Notes under the pieces: model-generated | The model's database searches: none | What the model saw: the letters and a program-made list of their open reading frames with translations, nothing else | What the model was told of the DNA's origin: nothing | Source: Schaalia sp. lx-260 | GTDB taxonomy: Bacteria > Actinomycetota > Actinomycetes > Actinomycetales > Actinomycetaceae | DNA: 64,000 nucleotides | NCBI RefSeq assembly: GCF_021083645.1 | Contig: NZ_JAJNRQ010000005.1 | Span: forward strand, 36,096-100,095 | Reading direction: 5' to 3' | Made by a program: the position numbers and the translations under genes | In this document: positions 50,503 through 59,631 of the stretch, one piece after another | Layout of the letters: the number at the start of each line of letters is the position of its first letter | How positions within the stretch are numbered: position 1 is the stretch's first letter

Positions 50503-51543
50503 TTGTTTGGCAAGCAACTACATAAAAACACCTATTGGCGTCTATTCCTTATTCTCGCTATAGTGACATTTGCATTAGGGAGCACTATCGGTGCAGGTAT
50601 CATGACATACAGTACGCGAACTGCTCTCACTCCCCCATCTACACAGGAACAATCAATACCCGTAAGCGCTGAAACATTTGATGACCAGCGTTCGTTCTCC
50701 CTCCAAGTCCCAGAACGGACAAAGTGGATAGCAACCTCACCCATTGGAGGCATCATACGTTCCAGTTCATGCCTTCCCGCTAGCCCGCTTCATTCAGGAC
50801 AAGTCGCATTTACCATTGATGATTCACCTGTGATTGCCCTGCACCTTGAACAGCCACCCTACCGTGATTTCACACCAGGGATGAAAGGCGACGATGTACA
50901 GCAACTTCAAAGCGAACTTGCACGTTTAGGCTTCTTTTCAGAGTCACCAAATGGAATATTTGGTCCCGCCACCGTTCAAGCGCTGAACTCTTTGAAGAAA
51001 AAAGCTGGGCTTGATCCCCGCTCCTCTGAGCTGAGTTTGAGTGAAATTATTTGGATTCCTTCCACAGAAGTCACGCCTGAGTCATGTGACGTACACATAG
51101 GAACAAAAGTAACGACCGATCAAGCACTCTTTACCCTCTTAACCCTACCCGCAAGCGTCACCGTGTCGCTCCCTCACGATATTCTCGCAGGAGAACGGGA
51201 AGCCCTCGCAGGTGATACCGCAACAATTATTCCCTCCGATGGTGTTATCAGCAATCAGACTTTCATTCAGGCTTTATATAAACTCTCCCAGTTTTCCCAA
51301 ACATTGCCTGAAGGCAAACAAATTTCAATTCCCACACGCCTAGTCACTCCGATTTCTTCATACCGTGTGCCTCCCAGTGCGCTCTACGAGATAACAGGTG
51401 AAAAAGCCTGCCTTATATCTGATCAGATACCCACACAAGTCCAAATCATTGGCTCATCCTACGGAAATACGATAGTCGTATCTGATAATCCTCTGGGAAG
51501 TATTACTCTTTCACCTGACCCTAAGGCCGCCTCATGCTCCTAG
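50503..51543 (+). CDS. membrane-fusion-type adaptor with peptidoglycan-binding domain, module A
   Basis: A 346-residue protein. After a short basic N-terminus it has one membrane segment (about 13-37) and an extracellular part. A lipoyl/barrel-like region is interrupted by a PG-binding-1 domain (FTPGMKGDDVQQLQSELARLGFFSESPNGIFGPATVQALNSLKKKAGLD, about 124-172). The layout resembles MacA/HlyD adaptors of Gram-positive MacB exporters in which the hairpin is replaced by a wall-binding domain. The start is TTG (50503) after GAAGGAACGTCAA. The 3' end overlaps the ATPase gene by 10 bases. Confidence 0.82.
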   Translation: MFGKQLHKNTYWRLFLILAIVTFALGSTIGAGIMTYSTRTALTPPSTQEQSIPVSAETFDDQRSFSLQVPERTKWIATSPIGGIIRSSSCLPASPLHSGQVAFTIDDSPVIALHLEQPPYRDFTPGMKGDDVQQLQSELARLGFFSESPNGIFGPATVQALNSLKKKAGLDPRSSELSLSEIIWIPSTEVTPESCDVHIGTKVTTDQALFTLLTLPASVTVSLPHDILAGEREALAGDTATIIPSDGVISNQTFIQALYKLSQFSQTLPEGKQISIPTRLVTPISSYRVPPSALYEITGEKACLISDQIPTQVQIIGSSYGNTIVVSDNPLGSITLSPDPKAASCS

Positions 51544-52268
51544 AAGCACACGCCCTTGGACATTCCTTTGACGGACAGCATGAACTTTTTTCCGACCTGT
51601 CATTCAGATTCACTGCAGGTGACATGGTCGCCGTTATTGGCCCTTCCGGTAGTGGAAAATCCACATTACTCAGCATATTAGCGGGATGGTTATCCCCAAC
51701 GCGCGGTCACATCACCCGCGAAGGCATCGACTCGATTTCCTGGGTATTCCAAAATCCACTCGGATTCAAGAATCGCAGCACCCTTGACCATGTCTGCCTC
51801 CCGTTATTAGCGAAAGGCTTTACTCGACGCGAAGCCTATCCGCGCGCTTTAGAAACACTCGCCATCTTTGGCTTAGAGCACTTAGCGGATAAACGATTTT
51901 CAGAATTATCTGGTGGAGAAGCACAACGCCTCATGCTCGCCAAAGCGCATATGAAAGCACCCGATCTCCTCCTCGTTGATGAGCCGACCGCTCAATTAGA
52001 CCGAACGTTAGCCGCCTCAGTAAATAAAGTCTTATCGCATATTGCATCAACACACACCATTGTGATCGTCGCTACCCATGATAGCGACACGCACAAAGCA
52101 TGCCATTCGGTTCTTGACCTCGGAAAATTCGCATCACCACAGCAAAAAATTTCATCTTCCGCTCAGAGTATTCACGATGCTCATGACCAAATAGCACCCA
52201 CGTTTTCCCTTCAATCTCAAGGAAAGCAGGACACAGCTACAACAACTGATCGGCAGGAATACCTATGA
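51534..52268 (+). CDS. ABC transporter ATPase, MacB/LolD type, module A
   Basis: A 244-residue ATPase with Walker A GPSGSGKSTLLS (about 39), signature ELSGGEAQRLMLAKA, Walker B LLLVDEPTAQLD and H-loop VATHDSD. About 40 extra C-terminal residues are hydrophilic and not typical. It would power the permease that follows (4-base overlap) together with the preceding adaptor. Translation is coupled on both sides. Confidence 0.92.
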   Translation: MLLEAHALGHSFDGQHELFSDLSFRFTAGDMVAVIGPSGSGKSTLLSILAGWLSPTRGHITREGIDSISWVFQNPLGFKNRSTLDHVCLPLLAKGFTRREAYPRALETLAIFGLEHLADKRFSELSGGEAQRLMLAKAHMKAPDLLLVDEPTAQLDRTLAASVNKVLSHIASTHTIVIVATHDSDTHKACHSVLDLGKFASPQQKISSSAQSIHDAHDQIAPTFSLQSQGKQDTATTTDRQEYL

Positions 52269-53368
52269 TGCGTTTTTCCTCCATTATCTCTGAAGCATGG
52301 CGTAATACAATCAGCGGAACATCTCGCCTTCTCATGACCGCTAGCATATTGACTGTCTTAATTGGCGGATTAGCATTAGTACACGTTATTACTATCGGAA
52401 ATGTTTTACGCGATACGTACCAGTGGAGAAACGCTGGAGCCTCAATCCATATTCTGAATGTCCCCGGAGGCATCAATGGAAAACTGTGTGAGTCACTATC
52501 CCGCATTGAAGGTATTCATGCTTCTGGAGCGCTTCGTTCAGGTCCTACACTCACATTGGCACAGCTTCCACAAAACCCTATGTCCTCGCTCGAAGTATCA
52601 CCAGGGATGGAAAAAGTACTGCACGTAGAAGCGCCTCACTCACAAACCCGTGGCGGCGGCATGTGGGTGTCAAGCGATCTTGCCGCGCTACTTTCTGACG
52701 ATTCCTCCCCTTCATCGCTTATCTTGCATACTGATTCAGATACGTCAGCTCCTAATATTGTGCCTGTCTCAGGAATATTCCCACAGGTAGAAGACGGGCG
52801 CGCACCTATATTTGCCCGTAACATCGTGATACCGGTGGTAGCTCATGGATTATTTGATGCCTGCTGGGCTGAAATCTGGCCAGAATCCTCCGCTTTAGAA
52901 CAGTTATTGACTTATGCAGTGGTAAACGGACAAGACGATTCAGCTCAAGCAGAAACTCAACTTTTTAATACATCACTGGGTCAGCATTTCGATGTCACCA
53001 AACGGCTTGGCCCCTTACCTTTCTGGTTCTACACCGCCGCTGCGCTATGTTTTGCTCAGATCATTGGGATAGCTTTTTCGTGGAGCCGCAGACTAGAGGG
53101 AGCTTCAGCTTTACATGCTGGTGTTGATCGTTTGTCGTTTGTCATCCAATTGACTGTGGAATATGGGTTCGCAGCCATACTGTCGTGGACAGTACTGTTA
53201 CCGATCTTGTTCTTCACGTCAACGGCTTCAGGAATTATCCAATGGAACCTATGGGTCAGCGGCATACTGATTGTGAGCGCCAGTTACCTGTGTGGGGCGT
53301 TAGGCGTTATTTTAGGGGCATTGCGTATTCAAGAAAACCAACTTTTCGCCCTTTTTAAAGCGCGATAA
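52265..53368 (+). CDS. FtsX/MacB-like ABC permease, module A
   Basis: A 367-residue protein with one membrane segment near the N-terminus (about 23-45), an extracellular domain of about 200 residues and three C-terminal segments (about 257-277, 296-320, 331-355). This is the MacB-type topology, whose members work by mechanotransmission to an adaptor rather than by a central channel. The substrate may be a peptide, lipoprotein or wall-active molecule. The start overlaps the ATPase gene by 4 bases. It is convergent with the sialidase gene. Confidence 0.85.
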   Translation: MMRFSSIISEAWRNTISGTSRLLMTASILTVLIGGLALVHVITIGNVLRDTYQWRNAGASIHILNVPGGINGKLCESLSRIEGIHASGALRSGPTLTLAQLPQNPMSSLEVSPGMEKVLHVEAPHSQTRGGGMWVSSDLAALLSDDSSPSSLILHTDSDTSAPNIVPVSGIFPQVEDGRAPIFARNIVIPVVAHGLFDACWAEIWPESSALEQLLTYAVVNGQDDSAQAETQLFNTSLGQHFDVTKRLGPLPFWFYTAAALCFAQIIGIAFSWSRRLEGASALHAGVDRLSFVIQLTVEYGFAAILSWTVLLPILFFTSTASGIIQWNLWVSGILIVSASYLCGALGVILGALRIQENQLFALFKAR

Positions 53369-53412
53369 TATCGACTACTCACGTACAGGATTCGCAGGTA
53401 ATCACTTTCTAC

Positions 53413-54522
53413 TCAGTTAGCATTTACTGCGGGTGGATGAGCATATCCTGGGGTTCCTTTACGAGGTTCCCATGAGAGCACGCTCAGCGGCTGTTCATGT
53501 GAGGTGGCAGGAAAAGCGCACAAAGCACGCAGTTCATTCACATCAAATGTGGCATATACGATCCGCTGATAGTTGTCCGCTTCCCACACCATAGCGCATG
53601 TATCTGAATCAAGTGCTGTCATTACAGAATATGCCGTCGCACCGCAATCAACGAGGATAGGAAGGCTCCACGTCTGACCTTCGTCTTCCGAAAGATGTAA
53701 GGATAAGCGTGCGCGCCCTCCACTATCAGCACATATGGATGCAATGAGCGTATTTCCCACGCAAATCAATCCCCCATTACATCCAGGTTCAATCAGCGCA
53801 GGAACAGGATGAGGCTGAGTAAATGTGCGGCCGTTATCCTCTGAAATAGCTTGACGACGATAGGGCGTATCTCGCGCATGCAGGAGGAGTTTCCCAGAGG
53901 GAGTGACCACTACTTTGTTTTCATCACAGCAAGGACCAATCGGCTCTCCCATATGCCATGTCTGCCCGTGGTCAGATGAATGTGCGCAGATTGCATAGTT
54001 TTCGCCGTCTATACGAGCAACAAAAGTTTGAAAAATCGTGCCATCTGGAGCAACTGCACCGTTTCCGGATGAGCAAAACATGCCAGCAACATATTCGGGA
54101 CGTAGGTAGCTCATATCCCGATGGTTCCATGTATTCCCGTGATCTGTTGAGGAGGCCAGCCATAGTTCAAGGCCTTCTCCCCCTTTTTCTGCGGTAAAGT
54201 ACGATTTTCCTTGTGAACCTACATACCAGCACATCACAGTATCTGTATGCGGGTCATATATAAGCGAGGCGTCACCAAAACCGTGTCCTGGCGTATGCGC
54301 ACGTAAAGGACGTGCAGGTGACCAGGTCTGTCCGCGGTCATCAGATGTACGCAAGGCGATATCAAAATCTGCAGGTAAATCTCGCCAATCAGAACGCACA
54401 TCGTAGGCAACAAGGATACGTCCCGTATTGGTCACTGTCAGAGCAGGTATGCGGTACAGAGGCTGAGGGAAAGCGGAAAGGGGGAAAGGATCTGAAAATT
54501 GAGCAAGCGTTGTCCATTGCAT
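53413..54522 (-). CDS. exo-alpha-sialidase (neuraminidase), no visible export signal
   Basis: Releases terminal sialic acids from glycans. The 369 residues start at ATG 54522, chosen because GGAG lies eight bases upstream. The longer frames to 54594 add no signal peptide. The YRIP motif near residue 24 is followed by five Asp-boxes (SDDRGQTW, STDHGNTW, SSDHGQTW, SEDNGRTF, SEDEGQTW), consistent with a six-bladed propeller. With no signal or anchor it may act inside the cell on imported sialosides. The broken lacI just upstream may once have controlled it. Confidence 0.9.
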   Translation of the reverse strand: MQWTTLAQFSDPFPLSAFPQPLYRIPALTVTNTGRILVAYDVRSDWRDLPADFDIALRTSDDRGQTWSPARPLRAHTPGHGFGDASLIYDPHTDTVMCWYVGSQGKSYFTAEKGGEGLELWLASSTDHGNTWNHRDMSYLRPEYVAGMFCSSGNGAVAPDGTIFQTFVARIDGENYAICAHSSDHGQTWHMGEPIGPCCDENKVVVTPSGKLLLHARDTPYRRQAISEDNGRTFTQPHPVPALIEPGCNGGLICVGNTLIASICADSGGRARLSLHLSEDEGQTWSLPILVDCGATAYSVMTALDSDTCAMVWEADNYQRIVYATFDVNELRALCAFPATSHEQPLSVLSWEPRKGTPGYAHPPAVNAN

Positions 54523-54646
54523 GTTTTTATTCTCCATAACTGCGTGATCGCGCTGAGTGATGCCACACGGGGAAGTAGGTAAAACATTCACCACAGTAGC
54601 TTCAGAGTTTTGATTTATTTCCTGCTGATTGACATGAGTAGCAAAT

Positions 54647-55123
54647 TCATGGGTCGCTGTTTCTTTTGGTGATTCTGCAGCAATAATTATTCAGAATAGA
54701 GCCAACAGAGCGAGGCCCTGACGTTGTTTCGCAAATAACACCGGCTAACTGGATATCACTGATGACTGCGCGAATAAAATCAGTGTCTTCATCTTCTGCA
54801 CCAGTCTGGAAAATAGGGATTAACAAATAGTCACATTTTTCCGCTTCGATTATGGCTGTGGTCGGTACGGTATATACAGCAGGCACGAAAGGATCTTGAG
54901 GCAATTGCGCCATACTGAGGGCGATGGCCCGCGATCTTCCTACTTTTAATGAACTCGTAGCAGCATTGGGAATGTAGTTGAGGTGGCGGGCCGCTTCTTG
55001 TACCCGTTCAATCGTTGCTGGAGCGACCTTTACTTCAGGACCACGAGCATTCACAATGAGGGAAACAGTCGATGGTGCCACACCGGCGATACGTACACCA
55101 TCGGCACGAGTAGCACGGGGCAT
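54647..55123 (-). pseudogene. LacI-family regulator, truncated
   Basis: 158 residues where the family has about 330. The N-terminal helix-turn-helix (RIAGVAPSTVSLIVNARG) and hinge (YIPNAATSSLKVGRSR) are present. The effector domain runs only to about residue 145 (LAGVICETTSGPRSVGSILN), then shifts into CCRITKRNSDP and stops. In the first helix RADGVRI stands where relatives tend to have RADVARR. Both points suggest decay. It lies directly upstream of the sialidase in the same direction. Confidence 0.75.
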
Positions 55124-55194
55124 AAAGGCTCCTCGAACTTATTCACAAACACGGATTACCTTCACCATAGTTTGTATAAAAGACTTTTGCAGTA

Positions 55195-55280
55195 AGTTCA
55201 TAAACTATATCGTGTGACTTCATAAGACTGTGAACCATGAAGTTGTCCCACCCCTATGATGAGAAAAACTCTCATCTTTT
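55195..55280 (-). promoter_or_regulatory. cluster of dyads upstream of the truncated lacI
   Basis: Three inverted repeats lie close together: AGTT-CATA-AACT (55195-55206), CTTCAT...ATGAAG (55218-55242) and GATGAGA-AAAAC-TCTCATC (55258-55276). The last is followed by TTTT on the plus strand. They could be operators for a LacI-type protein or, for the last one, a plus-strand terminator, but no plus-strand gene ends here. Confidence 0.4.
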
Positions 55281-55490
55281 ATCACCTGCCCCATAGGTGC
55301 GGTATTTTCGACTATTCGTACACAGATATTTATTCACGTATGTATCCCAACTCGATAAGAGATTGACGCGGTATTACACAGCTCAGATCCTCGGGCACTT
55401 CCTTCTATTTCCTCACATTCGGCCTTGCATATCACCCCTGAAAGTTGTGAACGCATATGAAAATCACCTTTCGTGCCATGCGAGTACTTA

Positions 55491-55544
55491 CATGCCATGT
55501 TGAGGAGGAAAAAGATCTGCAGTTTTCTTCCTCAACATGGCATG
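55491..55544 (-). terminator. long inverted repeat after the surface-protein gene
   Basis: Two 22-base arms (55491-55512 and 55523-55544) match at 21 positions and flank a 10-base centre, AGATCTGCAG. The arms start CATGCCATGTTGAGG. It begins 16 bases past the stop at 55560. The minus-strand exit side lacks a T run. It is probably a terminator or mRNA-stabilising hairpin, but it is longer than usual. Confidence 0.6.
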
Positions 55545-55559
55545 ATGCGTTTCAGTGTT

Positions 55560-57857
55560 TTATTGAGCGGTTTTACCGCGGCATTGTGTGAAAAAGACAA
55601 GTCCTCCACCACATATAAGCAACGCGATTGTACTCACCTGATAAAAGAGAATACCCGTACCCGTTTGAGCAAGATAAGTATGTGAATGGGCACGTTCTTT
55701 AGTAGTGTGGGTCGCTTTTTCGTTTGCTTTTCTTTGTTCCTCAGCTACAGATTCGCCCGCAGGCTTTTCTTGTGTGCCTATAACTGTTGGCGTATATATT
55801 GAAGTTGCCTCTGTAGCGAACATATCTGTGAAAACCACGCGGGCAGGTTCTGGTGTACCTGTAAAGTCATAATGAGGGATAAAAGTGACTTTCCCACGTA
55901 CCGGATCAAATAAATATGTCCCTATTTCTTTATCCTGACGCTTTGCTGGCACAGTGAGCGCAAATGAGCCATCAGCCTGCTTGAAACCTGATTTTTTAGG
56001 GTCGAGTTTTTGTCCTGGTCGCAAATTCACAGGATTTAAGGATTTACTTTCTTGTGTTTCATCTTGTTTACCTGAACTTTGATTTTCTACACCTATTAAA
56101 GGTAATTTCCCTACGGTAACTGTAGCCGTTGATCGTAGTTCAGCTCCCATCGAGTCCTCATACATATAAGGAGCGACAGCTCCTCCGTCCTCCATCGTCA
56201 CATAGCCTTCAGCAGGGGTGAAAATAATTTTCTTTTTCTGGGGATCGTAAACAAAAGTTCCTTTCCCGGGGACATCGAATGTATTCCCTAAGTGTCGGCC
56301 TTCTTTGGTCACAAAAGTAAAATGTGGGTCATCTGGAATATGTGTTTTCAGTTCATCGGGTAAGTGCTCAGAGGGCTGAAAATTCACGAAAGGATCAATG
56401 GTCTTTGGTGTTGCATATTCTGTTCTGTCCACCTCTGGTTCATCAGTCGGCGCAAATGCGCGCACGTTACTACTTTCATGTTTTTCTTTTTCGAGAGGTG
56501 TCACAAGGTTATCAACGCCGTTCGTATGATCGCCTGTAGTTGTTATATGCACTTTGAAAGCAATAGTGCATGATTTCATTCCTTGAGCAAGATCAGCTGT
56601 CAAACGTGGGGAACTCTCAGAAATCGTTGTTTCACCTAGCGCGGCATCTGGAGTTCCTGTTGTTGTGACAGCAATATTGCGACAGGTACTGGATGATTCA
56701 ATAGGATTTTCGGGCACAATTTTCATTCCCGAGGCAAGCATGTCAATGACTGATATTCCCTCTTTACTTTCCATGTCTGCTGTATTTGTGATTGTCAGAG
56801 TCACAACTGCTTGCCCACCTACAGGAATGAGAGCAGGTGACATAGTTTTTTTGATAGAGGGAGTTGTGTCGTATACGTAGATATCATCAAATGCTGAATC
56901 GTTACCTGCAACAGTGAGAGTGTGGTTCAAAACTCCGAAATGGTAGGTTCCTTCGGGCATATCACGTGTGTGGAAACCAATTTCAGCACGTCCCAGTTTG
57001 GCCTGAAGCGTTCTCGATACCTTGTAGTCGGTTATTTCTTGCTCGGTCATTACATCCATAGGCCGCATTTCTTTTATAGCAGTTAATGAGCACAGATCAA
57101 CCGATCTGGTTGTTTTCCCTATTCGACCGTCACTGCTTTCAACGCGCAGAGCAACATGTGGATGGTATTGTGCTTGGCAGCTACTGACCGCATAGTTCAA
57201 TACGCCTTTGTAGTAGCGTCCTTTTGTGAAGGGCATACCTTGTTTGAGTCGTACCATGAAAGGGGGTTTTCCATTACTTGGCAGCCAAAAAGAACCTCGA
57301 TCTTTTTCAGTTGGACGACGTGTGAGCCTACCATGCTCATCAAGCGCATTGTCGTAGAAAACTGCTGTATAACCGGTATCTGTAAGAGATGACAAGGCAA
57401 AGTTTGCGGTCCCATCTGCGTGACTTGGTGTTTTTCCTGTGAGTTCAACAGCAAATTTTCCCAGAGCACGGGTCATAAATTGCACCTGAGCTGCAGAACC
57501 CGTAATAAGACATTCTTTAGTTGCCCATCCAAGTGGTGCTCGTGGAGGGAGGCCAATATATCCAGACCATCCTTCTTCTTTGACGGGAATTTGAGAACCA
57601 GAGACAATAATTCCGTCACAGTTTCCCCTCCATTGATCCCATGCTTGAGCTGCCGTATATGGAGAGTCTGGAGAATTTATTAAATAGGGGGCCGTATTAT
57701 TCGGATTCGGAGGAGTAAAATCTGTTCCTCCAATCAGTCGTGGTTACAAAAGATCATGGTCCTCGTCTGCTGCATAACTTGAAGCTGGGCACAAGGCCGC
57801 CGCTCCAATACTCGCAGCGAAAGCCACTATTATCACTTGATGAAATCTAAAAGACAT
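55560..57857 (-). pseudogene. LPXTG-type surface protein gene with in-frame stop after the signal peptide
   Basis: The open body (55560-57485, 641 residues) has two or more CshA-type fibril units, such as GTYLFDPVRGKVTFIPHYDFTG. It ends with LAQTG, a hydrophobic segment and a short tail, the sortase anchor. I traced the same frame upstream: it is open to ATG 57857 (AAGGATCTGAGG upstream) and encodes a signal peptide, VIIVAFAASIGAAALCPA...SYAA. A single TAA at 57746-57744 (codon 38) interrupts it. The full gene would give about 765 residues. A DUF11-like repeat (ALIPVGGQAVVTLTITNTADM) is central. With the stop, the anchored body would lack its export signal. Confidence 0.85.
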
Positions 57858-58352
57858 GAAACCTCAGATCCTTAAAATGTAAAATGCCTCAGATTTATAA
57901 CCTTTTATCTAGCAAAAGATTTAATTGCACACTACATCAGATTTATCGCAATAAATAGCGGGAAAATTAATATTCCACTTTAATTTTTAGATAAAATAAA
58001 TATCATCACAGGTCATGAATATAAACAATATATAAATTACATATTGGTCACAATATTTTTATATCAGCACGCCACGCTATAAAGAGTTACATATCATTAT
58101 TCAGCCATTTAACGAGCGCTCTAGTTTTTAGTGTTAATTGCACAGAATTCAATATAAACAATATTTATAACTATTAATTTAAGCTCAAATGAAAATTATA
58201 TTTCACAACACGTATCACGCATAATAATGCGTAGATATTCAAAATTTCCAAACCTGCACCAAAACTTAAATAAATATTCAGGATTCAAAAGGTATATTAC
58301 GAATTTTCAGAAGATTTCCTAATGAAGATTATTAAAAATCAGATTCATTAAT
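57858..58352. other. 495-base AT-rich gap without genes
   Basis: No coding frame that I can support. The stretch is strikingly AT-rich against its neighbours. AATATAAACAATAT occurs at 58018-58031 and 58151-58164. It should hold the promoter of the surface-protein gene and the end of the permease transcript. It may be nucleoid-silenced or horizontally acquired DNA. Confidence 0.6.
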
Positions 58353-59477
58353 CTATGGGACACGGAGTTCACACAGCGGATCACGATTAGCCGCCCACAG
58401 CGCGGGAATAATAGAAAGTACCGTGCTAGCGGCAGCTATCAAAATGATGACTGCGCTCATAAAGTCAATGGGCGGACTCAGATGTTCAAAGAAAGCCATT
58501 GCCATCATGCTGACAATTGCTCCTACGCCTGCCCCCAGACTGGTAAGAAGGCCAACTTGTCCCAACATAAGCCCCAGAATCATTAGACGACTTGCTCCCA
58601 ACGCTCGACGACGCCCCAAGTCTTTACGTCGCAAAAGAACAAGCGCCCAGATCATAAGCATGGTCGCTCCAGCTCCTGCACCAAGAACACTGATAATGAG
58701 GATACGGTGCGATGCAGCGAGTTTCCCATCAATGGTAGCACGCAAATCCACATAGGCTTGAGATGTTTCGATTGCATATTCTTCGTTACTGAGATCCCGC
58801 AGTTCACCACGCACAAGATCTGTCAGCAAAGGAACCTGGTCAGGACTATATGTTGACAGGTAAATAACCGACAAAGTATCAACGTGATCTATTGGAGCAA
58901 GAATAGTGGGAGTAAGTTTTTCTAAGTGTTCAGGCAAAGCGACGCTGCCGATGATATTAACATCAATACCGTCATTAACCACACGCGCACCCCCACCTTG
59001 AGGCGGCAAAGCAAGCACATCATAAGCGTCTTGAGTGGCAAAACCTACCAAAGAATCTGCTAGTTGAGTATTTTGTGAATCAATACCCATAATGTTGTGT
59101 GCGCGTTCCATAAGTTCACGCCCAAGCTGCCCATAGACCAAGCGCAATGCAGCACGCTTACCACCATTGAAAGATACATTGGCAACATCTACAGTTTGAC
59201 TAAAACCCACTGCGCTTTCCACAATGTCTACACGTTCTAATGAATCGAGGATACGGCTTGGTATGCCTCCATTCATTTGCGTGGAATACACCGACACCGA
59301 TCGTGTACCTATCTGATCTACAGTGGACAAAACTGCGGACTGCGCAGCAGCAGATACTCCAGCCGTTCCCAATACCACGCCCACCGACACAGCTGAAATA
59401 ATCGCCACCACAGCAGAGATTAATCCTTGGGAACGACATGCTACCAGTACTTCACGAATAAATATCCAGACACCCAT
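58353..59477 (-). CDS. FtsX/MacB-like ABC permease, module B
   Basis: A 374-residue protein: an N-terminal membrane segment (about 16-40), an extracellular domain, then three C-terminal segments (about 265-285, 305-330, 340-362). LLRRKDLGRRRALGASR is the typical FtsX-family cytoplasmic loop before the third segment. I chose ATG 59477 because GAGGAGCAGGTGC precedes it. It follows the adaptor gene, but no ATPase gene lies between them; only a 38-codon frame does. It may borrow an ATPase, possibly the one at 51534. Confidence 0.85.
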   Translation of the reverse strand: MGVWIFIREVLVACRSQGLISAVVAIISAVSVGVVLGTAGVSAAAQSAVLSTVDQIGTRSVSVYSTQMNGGIPSRILDSLERVDIVESAVGFSQTVDVANVSFNGGKRAALRLVYGQLGRELMERAHNIMGIDSQNTQLADSLVGFATQDAYDVLALPPQGGGARVVNDGIDVNIIGSVALPEHLEKLTPTILAPIDHVDTLSVIYLSTYSPDQVPLLTDLVRGELRDLSNEEYAIETSQAYVDLRATIDGKLAASHRILIISVLGAGAGATMLMIWALVLLRRKDLGRRRALGASRLMILGLMLGQVGLLTSLGAGVGAIVSMMAMAFFEHLSPPIDFMSAVIILIAAASTVLSIIPALWAANRDPLCELRVP

Positions 59478-59488
59478 GCACCTGCTCC

Positions 59489-59605
59489 TCAAGTGAAGGG
59501 AAGATTATTTTCCTCATTCGCAGTTCTCACTGCCACCGTCAGATTCACAGCTTGTATCCCATTCGACACCTTCTTCACTGCTGTGCGGGTATGCGTATTC
59601 CACAC
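59489..59605 (-). CDS. 38-residue ORF in the ATPase slot of module B
   Basis: GTG 59605 has GGGGAGG four bases upstream and lies 26 bases after the adaptor stop. Its TGA is 11 bases before the permease start, so it fits the operon. The peptide ends GIQAVNLTVAVRTANEENNLPFT, which weakly recalls the first strand of an ABC ATPase (compare LLEAHALGHSFDGQHELF at 51534). It may be a remnant of a deleted ATPase gene, a small real gene or chance. Confidence 0.35.
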   Translation of the reverse strand: MWNTHTRTAVKKVSNGIQAVNLTVAVRTANEENNLPFT

Positions 59606-59631
59606 TGAGCCTCCCCAAAAAAATGCCGTGG

